Assembly (NCBI GenBank): GCA_020137815.1
Contig: CM035359.1
Location: 122,501-186,500 of the forward strand
DNA length: 64,000 nt
Reading direction: 5' to 3'
Source: Hormiphora californensis
Taxonomy: Eukaryota; Ctenophora; Tentaculata; Cydippida; Pleurobrachiidae
The notes below the pieces were generated by a model. That model did no database searches, had not been told where the DNA came from, and worked only from the letters and a program-made list of their open reading frames with translations. Position numbers and translations under genes: made by a program. Positions 51,039 through 61,082 of the stretch are shown in pieces; the stretch's first letter is position 1, and each line of letters opens with the position of its first letter.

Positions 51039-51149
51039 CAGTCGGACCCCGATTTACCGGAAAATGCATCACCCCGATATACCTTGCACCCCGGTTTACC
51101 GGGCAAAAATGGCTTCCCCCGAGGATCCCAGTAAATAGAAGTCCGACTG
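51039..51149. mobile_element. Pogo/Tigger-like MITE, short copy
   Basis: 111 bp, CAGTCGGACCCCGATTTACC to the complement of CAGTCGGACTTC, with TA on both sides. Confidence 0.82.
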
Positions 51150-51508
51150 TATATATTTTGATTCTTAGACGTGATTTGAAATAATCTTAACTTGGAACTA
51201 AGCCAAATTGACGAAAAAGGTAATTTGAGAGATTCTTTGATTGATTGAAGTTGAAATCGAATAGGGTAGGACCTAGTTTTTGTTTATGTCTAGTATTTCG
51301 CAGCTGTATTAAAATCATTTCAATTGTTCTTGCCTCTGTAAGACCTGAGTTTAAATGTGATTTATGGAAAATGGTTATCGGGCCGGATAGTATAATCCAG
51401 GACCCTGGAGGTGGTAAAAGCTCCCAGATCTTTAGACTCACACTATATTGTCTCGATGGGGGGGGCCCACGTGAATTTAATATCCATGTCCTAAATAAAC
51501 ACGTCCGA

Positions 51509-52753
51509 CTTTAATGTCCCTGGGACATTAAAGGACATTAAAAGACATTTAATTAAAACATGAATTTTCAACTATTATTAAACTAAAATGGCGTTTTCAA
51601 CCACTCCTAATGTCCCCTCTATCGATTCCAACCAATACCATAGATGTTGGGGGTGATTACGCATCATTTTAGGGTGGCCCGGTACCTCGAAGCGAACCCC
51701 GGAAATTTTGAAGTTTTGGACTAAATTTCAAGGTTTTCAAGTAAAAATAGCCCCGATTTTGATGAAACTCAGTCAGAATGGTCTTTGGTGTCTAATTAGA
51801 AGTCAAAAAATTTTTAAATGCTCAAATCCTAAATTTAGGTTTTTCTGGGGGTTTTCTAGGATTTTTAGGTTTTTTTGCTTTTATGGGTTTCAGGAACTTC
51901 CTAGAACAAAATAAACAGAACCATCTTTCTCGGCGTGAAATTCTGCATCGATTGTAGTGGCTATAAACCTTTCTATGACGTAAGGTAAAAACCTTTGGTT
52001 AAAACATGTGGTAAGGTTTTTTAGGTTTTATTCGTTACACAGACATCGCAGATCAAAATGGTTTTCACTAAAATGATTTCCGCATCATCAATACACGTCG
52101 ATAGAGTACCTATAACATGGTTTTCTGACAAGAGGTTCGCCCGGTAGCCTAAAACATGTACCCGCCCCTATAACATGTACCCGTTTGGGATTTTTTGGGA
52201 TAACTTCTTAACCTTACGCCATAGAAAGGTTTATCGCCACTATAATCGATGCAGAATTTCATGCCGAGAAAGTTGGTTTTATTCATTTTGTTCTAGGACG
52301 TTCTTGAAACCCATAAACGCCAAAAAACCTAAAAAACCTAAATATCGTAAATTTTGGGTTTGAGCACTAAAACTTTTTTGACTTCTAATTAGACACCAAA
52401 CACTATTTTGAAAAAATCGGGGCTATTCTCTACTCGTTTCATAAGATGATTTTGAGATATCGTCTAGGCTAGAATTATGCACATGTAAAAGAGGCACCGC
52501 ACCCACAGCCCACACAAAAGCAAGCCTAATCACCACTGAAAACTAATGAACATTCATTGGAATCGAAAGATGGGACCTTTAGTAGTACATTGGTGGTAGA
52601 TATGTTTGGTAACACATTTTGAAATGGCTTTTGGAAGTTATAATTTAATGTCTTTTAATGTCTTTAAATGTCCTTTAATGTCTTTTAATGTCCCAAATTA
52701 CCCCGGACAATTTAATGTCCCAAAAATCGAGGGACATTAAAGGACATTTTAAT
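51509..52753. mobile_element. Foldback element with TTTAATGTCC subterminal repeats
   Basis: About 1.25 kb. Both ends carry several GGGACATTAAAGGACATT units. Inward, inverted arms pair over several hundred bases (for instance GAAATTCTGCATCGATTGTA near 51,938 with its near-complement near 52,245, and CTAATTAGAAGTC near 51,793 with GACTTCTAATTAG near 52,380). Arm identity is lower than in the 53.4-kb element, so this one is older. A long C run at about 52,761-52,776 follows the right end. No transposase. Confidence 0.75.
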
Positions 52754-52817
52754 ACGCGGGCCCCCCCCCCCCCCCCGTCTCGATATTGTTTCCCAGTACA
52801 TATTGTATCAAGGTGGT

Positions 52818-52907
52818 ACCAGGAACCGACCGAATCAGGAAATACTGGTCCCTGATTGGCTGATAACCAGTCACGTGACCTAAATAACGAGTTCTGATTG
52901 GTTGTAT
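52818..52907. repeat. AGGAACCGACCGAATCAGGA repeat
   Basis: 90 bp, inverted relative to the copies at 46.2 and 60.3 kb, ending at a CTGATTGGTTGT block. It abuts the next MITE at 52,910. Confidence 0.75.
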
Positions 52908-52909
52908 AA

Positions 52910-53030
52910 CAGTCGGACCCCGATTTAGTGGCATCCTCGGGGGAACAAAAATCCTGCCACTAAATCGGGGTGCCACTAAATCGGGGTCAAATAATGTTAA
53001 TTACCTATATCGGGGGAAAAAATCCTGAGT
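52910..53030. mobile_element. Pogo/Tigger-like MITE, right end missing
   Basis: Starts CAGTCGGACCCCGATTTAGT and has the internal CCACTAAATCGGGGTG and TATATCGGGGGAAAA blocks, then runs into unrelated sequence. Confidence 0.7.
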
Positions 53031-53394
53031 GCCCGCAACTTCAGGCATGGCGTTAAAACTACACCATTGTGCATTATATTCATTATGATAATTTTAGCGG
53101 CATCTAATTTGGCATAATTTGTGATATATTCAAGGGAATAATTCCGGATTGAATAATATGATTCTCCTAGCCCAGAAAGTAGCACCATTAATAATGGTCC
53201 ATTATTCAAGTTTTAAGTGGATAATAAATCCTGCTCAGTGGTTATATGATGCAATATACGTGCAGTATTGTACCCCGGGTTATATATGATTGAGATTCTG
53301 TATGTACTATGTACTCCATGTCTCTCTCTCTTTGTCGCCCAATCTTTCTGCAACTTTTTAATTTGATGAAAATTCGACACTCGACAACAATATA

Positions 53395-54960
53395 CAGGGT
53401 GTCCCATATATTCTCCGGGTCGGTTGGCGAGCTGTCACGCAAAAACGGTGATAGTTGTGTGAAAACAAACTGCGGTAGTGTGCTGGATTAATTCCTTCCT
53501 AACTGATGGCTTTGTTTTAAAATTAAATTTCAAAAGTTCATTTTTCATGAATGAACATTGTTGCCGTTCATTCATGAATTCTGAAATATTGTTTACCTTG
53601 AGTAAGTAACTTTTCTTTGGCTCGCAATTATCTTTCCATTGAGCACCATAAAACTCAAATTGAAGCACCAGGTCACATGACAGTTGAGAAAATGAACATG
53701 CATGATTTTGGCTCTTTTTGCGACTTTCAATCGGCTGTATCACCGCTACCTTACCTTCAATCTTTTTGAAACTTTGGGTGAACATTGGATAAGCAAAGAT
53801 CTTTGCTCACAAGAAAAATCAAGGTCAAAACTCAAAGTTCATTTTTAAGTTTTGGTAGTTCATTCCACTCATTCAGGAACCAACAACCCTAAAGTGATGG
53901 AAAAGTGTTGGATTTTGTTTGGCCAATGTCCTGCAATGACAGAGAGGTGTAGTAACGTGTTTCCGGGCTAGTTAGTGGGTGTCCATGTGATCTTGGTGAT
54001 ACCTGACACCTTCACTGAGCAATAATCAAGGGATTTTCTCGAATTCAAGCATGTGATTTGGGTTTTCTGCGATTGGTATCGTGCAGCAATGTTAAGAGAT
54101 CTCATAGCCTTCGAAAATGGTGGTTAGTTCAATGAAATGAGTTGAGTTATGATCGAAAATGGTCGTTGAGTTCAATGTGGCATCGGTTTTAATCTTATTG
54201 ATCATAAATCAACTCAATTTATTGAACGTATCATCATTTTTGAGGTGCTATGTGATCTCTCAAGATTGCTGCACGATACCAATCGCAGTAGACCCGAATC
54301 ACATGCTTGAATTCGAGAAAATCCCTTGATTATTGCTCAGTGAAGGTGTCAGGTATCACCAAGATCACATGGACACCCACTAACTAGCCCGGAAACACGT
54401 AACTACACCTCTCTGTCATTGCAGGACATTGGCCAAACAAAATCCAACACTTTTCCATCACTTTAGGGTTGTTGGTTCCTGAATGAGTGGAATGAACTAC
54501 CAAAACTTAAAAATGAACTTTGAGTTTTGACATTGATTTTTCTTGTGAGCAAAGATCTTTGCTTATCCAATGTTCACCCAAAGTTTCAAAAAGATTGAAG
54601 GTAAGGTAGCGGTGATACAGCCGATTGAAAGTCGCAAAAAGAGCCAAAATCATGCATGTTCATTTTCTCAACTGTCATGTGACCTGGTGCTTCAATTTGA
54701 GTTTTATGGTGCTCAATGGAAAGATAATTGCGAGCCAAAGAAAAGTTACTTACTCAAGGTAAACAATATTTCAGAATTCATGAATGAACGGCAGCAATGT
54801 TCATTCATGAAAAATGAACTTTTGAAATTTAATTTTAAAACAAAGCCATCAGTTAGGAAGGAATTAATCCAGCACACTCCCGCAGTTTGTTTTCACACAA
54901 CTATCACCGTTTTTGCGTGACAGCTCGCCAACCGACCCGGAGAATATATGGGACACCCTG
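53395..54960. mobile_element. Large foldback element, 1.57 kb, TA target site (family 2)
   Basis: Ends CAGGGTGTCCCATATATTC and GAATATATGGGACACCCTG with TA outside. The two arms (about 770 bp each) pair along nearly their full length and meet at about 54,180, with very few mismatches outside the central 100 bp. Each arm has the same 116-codon frame reading outward (53,435-53,785 minus and 54,570-54,920 plus), differing by one residue. That peptide has no recognisable domain, and its duplication follows from the palindrome. Confidence 0.9.
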
Positions 54961-54974
54961 TACAAGTCAAGATT

Positions 54975-55360
54975 AATTCCAATTCTATAGAATTTTATAG
55001 AATTTTATGAGTTTGACTTTGTTAAAATGTGCATGTTAAATCATTTATTAAACCCAATCGTCGGATAGTGAAATAGCCGGGCTGACGTCAAAAAAAGCAT
55101 TTATTTTCATTTCAAATACATATATGGTGTGTCTACAAAATTCTAGGAAACTCAAGACAACCCTAAAAATCTCACTACTATAACTAACTGTCTGGGGGTG
55201 CCGACCCGATCTGTTCACCAGATTGACAACTAACATCAAATTTACTAACATCAAATTTACTACATACTTAAAGTAACATCAAATTTACCTGACCACGAAT
55301 TACTGTTAAGAATGAAATTAAAACAAGTTAAATATCCGGGTATTACGCAGCTAATTACGA
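54975..55360 (-). other. Probable 3' UTR and flank of the innexin gene
   Basis: No other gene seen. On the minus strand an AATAAA lies at about 55,100, some 260 bases after the innexin stop, and is a candidate polyadenylation signal. Confidence 0.4.
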
Positions 55361-55366
55361 GCTATA

Positions 55367-58300
55367 TCATTTCATACCCTTATCCACTACCGCCATCAAT
55401 TTCTTATCGTTAGTATTGAGAATCTTCTGACAAGTCAGAGTAAAGACTCGCTCAAAGACGCGGGGTGGGGTGTTCGATGCGATGAGCTTTAACGTTATCT
55501 GGCCAGTTTTACCTGCAGGGATGATGTGTCACACTATATATGGGCGAAGACCTGTCTGGCGGTGTCAGACCCCAATTTGATTGTCAAATCTCAAAGTGCT
55601 TGACTGACTGGAGGCACTCGGGTTCTATACTGCCTATAATGTTTTACTTTGTGTGATGAGAATTGGGAGCCCTGGGATACCTGAATTGAAGAAGATCCAT
55701 TTCCCGTGAGCGGTAGACTTGATGAATGCGTTAGTCTGAAGAGCCTTCCATTGACCTGGCAGGGTTGGAATAATATTAGAGAAAGTGTACACATGGTTCA
55801 CACATCAGATCTGTTTAGACTATACCACCCTCGTGAAACCGAGACGCACTTACAAATAACTCGAGGTTTCCAGTCGGTGGGTTTTTAATTTTTATGGTGT
55901 TACGATGGGAAACACAAAATAGGTACTTTATGAATTATTTACCTTGGGTAAGCAGATGGGAGAAGCTGTTTAGAAGAAAGGAGAAGATGTTGGTGGCGAG
56001 AGAGAAGTATAGAAGGAACCAGAAGATAAGGAAAAAGTAACTGTTGACAACATTTGGGGCGAGGACACACAACCCTGAAAATGAGTGTTGAGTAACTGAA
56101 ACAAAACTAAAAATGGTGGGAATTTTGTAATGGTGCGGTAACATTGATCGGTTACAATGATATCATTTTAACATTACGAAATTCCCACAATCACTGTAAC
56201 CGATATCGGTTACAGTGATTGAGACCTGTACTGGGTTGTGTCGTGTTCGAACTTCGATGTTCGATGAAGGGGCTACCGTTGTTTTTTTGATAGAAAGAGA
56301 GAATCTGATTCTCTTTCTCTCAAAATAAACATGATACAGATTACAGTCGGACCCCGATTTACCGGGATACTCGGGGAAAGAGTTTTGCCTGGTATCCGTA
56401 TATCGGCGGTCAGAGCATTTTAATTGGCCTGACCCATTCTCGGAGCGTGCGAGAACTGTGGTCAGAGCATTGGCCTGACAGTATTATATCGGGGTACCCG
56501 GTATATCGAGGTACCCAGTATATCAGGGTCTGATTGCAGAACCATGCTCACTAAAACCTAAATTGACTGATTCGTGACGACGTGACCAGCTTGTCACTTA
56601 AAGTTAATGAGCTAGTCAAGATCTACTGATGATAATGTCTCGACAAGCTATCATTAACGAAATAATACCTTTCACTCTATGTCTCGTCGACACATCATCA
56701 TCATTGTCGGTTTTTGAAACTTGTTGAATTACACAAAAAAGTCTCTTAAACATCCCGCTTTAGCTTGAACCACTAGCACGATCAATCGTGACGTAAAAAG
56801 ACAGTACTTTTGAGTTTTGGGTTTTCGATTTTTCGACATTTCTCAACCCCTTGATAAGATTAAAACTTTGAGGTTGAAGGTTCGATTTAGTAGAGTTCTT
56901 TCTAACCTCCAAATTTAAAGTCTCTATCTCATCAAGGGGTGCAGTATTGGTGTGAAGTATCACGAAAGTGGGGGACATGATCAATGTCAATGTGGGGGAC
57001 ATGATCAGTGTTAATGTGGGGGACATGATCAGTGTCAATGTGGGGGACATGATCAGTGTCAATGTGGTGGACATGATCAGTGTCAATGTGGTGGACATGA
57101 TCAGTGTCAATGTCACAGTTGACCGCCCACTGATGTTTGTTGACGGGAGGCGCGGCGACAGGAACGTGTCAAAAGACTACACGCGCGCAGAGTACCGTGG
57201 GAAATTTGAGTGTTACTCCCACGGTTGGTTGGTGCGCTGACAAGCGTCAGTGTATCCAATTCAACCTACCACTTTCATCCACTAATCCAGTTGTTCCCCA
57301 CATTTTCACCTCACACGAGACCATCTTAGGAAACAATTTATCCACCGGATTGTTCAAGTTGCCTGAGGGAGTGACGGTTAGATTTAATTTTCTTAATTTG
57401 ATCTTACGAACTAGCTCACAGCGTGAGCTACACATACCTCAACCATGACCAATGTGAATTAGATCAGTACTAAAGCCTCAACAGTATTGTGATCATTTTG
57501 AAATCGAGCAATTTGTGTTCAAAATAATTTTGTAGGTTGTTGTGTAAACTTCAAAACTAAAGAAAGTTTTAGTTAGTTGCTAAAATTAACATTCCTCCAC
57601 TAACCTGGATTCGGCTTGCTGATGTAAGACAACCAGTCCGATCCATAGGTGAGAAAACTGGACACTTTAAATATCTGAAATAGCATGGTGCAGTCGGACC
57701 CCGAATTAACGGAACCCCAATTTACCAGGAGGATAAACTTCCCCAGATATTGGAAATTCACAGTACAATTTGGAACCAATATAATACCGGGCACCTCAAT
57801 TTACCGGGGAAAAAACCAGCTTCCCCGAGCATCCCGGTAAATCGAGGTCCGACTGTATATACTTGCCTGGCTAGACTGTGTTTCGGGCGCCCCGCCCCCG
57901 AATCTTTACAAATGTAAAGGGAGGGTTAGTACATAACAAGTATATACCTGGTTAGTGGCAATTAGAGTTCCTATCGTTAGGACCAGGTTGAGAAACTTAT
58001 TGGTAATAACCACGAAAACCAACCAGTGCTTCACTTTTATCAACTCTAGTGGTCCTGTATAATGGTTAGGTTGTGTTACTCAAAAGTTAAACGGTCCTGT
58101 TATTCAGTTATTGGGAGATGTTGTGTTACCCAAGTCTCGAATGCAGTCCTGTGTTATATGTAGTGGTAATTCCAAAAAGAAGCAAGGGATGTCAGGTGAT
58201 GTTTAGTTAGAATTGGGGTGCTTGAGAGAGGGATCATGAATCTACTCCACACCTTATCCCACCATGTCTCGTAGATATGACATTGACTCCACCTTATCCC

Positions 58301-61082
58301 AACATGTCTCAAAGATATGACATTGACTCCACCTTATCCCAACATGTCTCAAAGATATGACATTGACTCCACCTTACCCCACCATGTCTCGAAGATATGA
58401 CATTGACTCCACCTTCTTATCCCACCATGTCTCAAAGATATGACATTGACTCCACCTTACCCCACTATGTCTCGAAGATATGACATTGACTCCACCTTAC
58501 CCCACCATGTCTCAAAGATATGACATTGACTCCACCTTATCCTACCATGTCTCAAAGATATGACATTGACTCCACCTTACCCCAACATGTCGCGAAGATA
58601 TGACATTGACTCCACCTTACCCCACCATGTCTCAAAGATATGACATTGACTCCACCTTACCCCACCATGTCTCAAAGATATGACATTGACTCCACCTTAC
58701 CCCACCATGTCTCGAAGATATGACATTGACTCCACCTTACCCCACCATGTCTCAAAGATATGACATTGACTCCACCTTATCCCACTATGTCTCAAAGATA
58801 TGACATTGACTCCACCTTACCCCACTATGTCTCGAAGATATGACATTGACTCCACCTTACCCCACTATGTCTCAAAGATATGACATTAATGACACAGTGT
58901 CGCGCTTCGTCAGCAGACGTTTTCAATGTTCATAGTGTCCGATTGTCCGAAATCGGTCACAAGCTGAAATCTAGACAAACTTTTCTAATTCTCTTCCTTT
59001 ACATTCTGCTGTCTCTTTCTCTTTCTTGTTACAAGGTCACGTGATTAGATGTGGAACATCTCGACATGATAACAACGTCTAGTGTCACCGATTCGCTCTC
59101 TCTATCTGCTGAGTATAACTCTCTCGTCATGACGAAGAAGATGTGACTCTCTTCCTTTCTCTCTATTTCTGTGGCTATTATATCTCTTTCTCTCTCTCCC
59201 TCTCTTTCTCTTGTCATGACGAAGCGCCACGCTCTACCACACTCAGCACCACAGCTAGTCACGTGACCCTGTCAACGATTTCAGACACCATGATCACGTC
59301 TACTGACGAAGCGCCACACTTTGCCACACTCAGAACCAATTACAGAATCGGTGTAACACATTGCTTGGGGCTGATTACCCCCAGTAAGACACGTGATACG
59401 TGATACCTGAGTGCAAAAATGCTCCCAATTAGGCCGACCTACACCACTTTGCCGTGTTCCTGCGAAGGAACTAAAAAAGATATCGCCAAACCAAGCAGCC
59501 AAAAGTTAGTAAATTATCTAATCAACATATTGTGAAAGTTTGAGCTCTCTACCTCATCAGGTTGCAGAGATCTGAGCGCTCAAAGTTAGAGGAGGTTTTT
59601 GGGCTAAAGCTTCATTCAGGAACGACCGATTTTACTGAAATTCGAGTACAATAAATGGCAGGTAGCCATCTACCTTGTCCTAAAATTTCAGAGCAAAATA
59701 TTCACAACTTTTGACGCTATGTCGATTTGAACAGTCTCAGTCATTTAAAAACACACAGTATCTCGTTCATAATATCCTACAATTGCAATTTAGTATTTAC
59801 CCTTTGCGACCATGCACTCGCTGAGACGGCGTGATAACCATACCGCTGCTTTCTCAATCTTCTCCTTTTCTTCCGACTCAGACTCCACTTTTTTGCTATC
59901 CATACACATCAACTTGCCTGTGAGGAGTGCAGGGTTATCAGGAGCTCTCTGTTTGATCAAGGGGAGTGGTTATCAGGAGATGTCTGTCGGGTACCGATCA
60001 TATAAAATTTATAAGAAATATCAGAGAATCTGAACGTGGCCAGCGCCGCCCGACATGTCAATTATGACAGGTATGCCAGACTAAACTGGGTCGAGATTGT
60101 CAGACACTGACTGTACATCGCGCAACCTCGGCCCGGTGCGAAGAGGACGGTCTTATATGAGACAAGGTCGAGATATAGGAGCTGAGGATTGGTGACATTG
60201 GCACACGTGCAGAGAGTTCGAACTGTATGCCTCTTCTTCCTGGGTACCATTGCCACCTATTCGTGCAGTGTGAGAGTTTTTCACACACGAAGCGAGAATA
60301 GGTGGCAATGGTACCAGGGAAGATGATCGCCGCAGGAACCGACCGAAACAAGTAAACAACCAATCAGAACTCGTTATTTAGGTCACGTGATTGGTTATCA
60401 GCCAATCAGGGACCAGTATTTCCTGATTCGGTCGGTTCCTGAGGATCGGGCATACAAAGTTTTCAATAATAAACTATGCGGCCCATACTTATACTTGACA
60501 GCTCAAGACTAAAGTCTTGCAAGGCCTTGTGTATTATCTCAGCTATGTACAGTCTGGCGCCGCCGATCCAATCTGAGCGCACTGTCGAGAATTTGAGAAT
60601 CAAATCGAGGCCTGGCGCCGCTACACAGGCTAAGTAAGTACAAATTACTTCAATCCGTGATCGTCTGGATCATAATAGTCTGGAGATGTCAAGTAAGACA
60701 GCTTTAAACGATATAATTTATCTTCCTCCAAATTTGCGTTTCAATCTATTTGAACGTCACTGGTTAAGTTAGGTTGGGTCGGCACCGCCAGACACTGTCT
60801 GAGACTGTCAGTTGGTAATGAAATTATCCCTCCGGCCTCCACGCGAGCGCCCCAGTTACCAAGAGTAAGACTGTCAGAGCATTGACCTGACAGGTCTGAG
60901 ACAGATCACGAGCGAAAATACATGAAAACACTTACAGATGGGCTTGATTTCCCCAATGGGCGAGCTCTTATAGATCAGGTAGGGCAGCCAATAGAGAAAG
61001 GCCATGAGGAAGAAATAGAAGGGAATCCATTGGTACCAGAGGAGGTACACTTTAGTAACGTTCGGGTAGAGACCATCTGGTA
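55367..61082 (-). CDS. Innexin (gap-junction/hemichannel subunit), eight exons, 5' part beyond the window
   Basis: Minus-strand exons 60936-61082, 59801-59917, 57948-58054, 57605-57674, 57270-57362, 55943-56074, 55681-55755 and 55367-55512 join in frame at GT-AG borders, mostly phase 1, giving about 294 residues and a stop at 55,367. Visible parts in order: TM2 with the innexin hallmark YQWIP (LLWYQWIPFYFFLMAFLYW), a charged cytoplasmic loop (KKVESESEEKEKIEKAAVWL), TM3 (HWLVFVVITNKFLNLVLTIG), an extracellular loop with two cysteines 16 residues apart (VSCEVKMWGTTG and GLCVLAPN), TM4 (NSYFFLIFWFLLYFSLATN) and the C-terminal LKLIASNTPPRVFERVF block. Innexins form intercellular channels in the plasma membrane. 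The N-terminus, TM1 and the first loop must lie above 61,082, beyond a satellite of at least 2.9 kb. The first exon's acceptor could be TATAG at 61,083 or CTATAG some 19 bases upstream; both stay in frame. Introns hold MITEs, a 24-bp and a 40-bp array. Confidence 0.88.
56344..56537. mobile_element. Pogo/Tigger-like MITE split by another short repeat, innexin intron
   Basis: Starts CAGTCGGACCCCGATTTACC after TA and ends in a degraded TATATCAGGGTCTGATTG. A GTCAGAGCATT...GGCCTGAC repeat (56,409-56,480), the same family as at 37,166, sits inside it, so the second insertion is younger than the first. Confidence 0.75.
56969..57114. repeat. 24-bp tandem array, about 6 copies, innexin intron
   Basis: Unit GGGGGACATGATCAGTGTCAATGT-like, with GTGGTGGACATG variants in the last copies. 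It lies in the intron between exons 57,270-57,362 and 55,943-56,074. A 24-bp unit keeps a frame open, which explains the repetitive ORFs seen on both strands. Confidence 0.9.
57691..57855. mobile_element. Pogo/Tigger-like MITE in an innexin intron
   Basis: 165 bp, CAGTCGGACCCCGAATTAAC to the complement of CAGTCGGACCTCGATTTACC. TA follows on the right; the left flank reads TG, so one side has mutated. Confidence 0.8.
58246..58887. repeat. 40-bp satellite array, about 16 copies, innexin intron
   Basis: Unit of GACTCCACCTTACCCCACC plus ATGTCTCAAAGATATGACATT, with T/C variation at TTATCCC/TTACCCC and CTCAAAG/CTCGAAG, and one copy carrying three extra bases. It lies in the intron between innexin exons 59,801-59,917 and 57,948-58,054. 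On the transcribed strand the TTACCCC variants read GGGGTAAGG, a fair 5' splice-site match. Confidence 0.95.
58890..59800. other. Innexin intron sequence, no further gene seen
   Basis: CT-rich patches (about 59,155-59,215) and a repeated TCATGACGAAGCGCCACRCT-like phrase (about 59,214 and 59,305). Open frames are short and not splice-bounded. Confidence 0.5.
60244..60442. repeat. Hairpin followed by a complete AGGAACCGACCGAA element
   Basis: A hairpin, GGTACCATTGCCACCTATTC with its complement, spans about 60,242-60,325. Directly after it, 60,335-60,442 begins AGGAACCGACCGAAACA and ends TGATTCGGTCGGTTCCT. This is the only copy in the window with both inverted ends. It lies in the first visible innexin intron. 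Confidence 0.75.

Noticed and set aside
53435-54920. Two 116-codon frames as a duplicated gene pair
   Set aside because: They lie in the inverted arms of one foldback element, so the second copy is automatic. No recognised domain.
56760-57240. Repetitive frames on both strands near 57.0 kb
   Set aside because: A 24-bp tandem array keeps frames open. It is innexin intron sequence.
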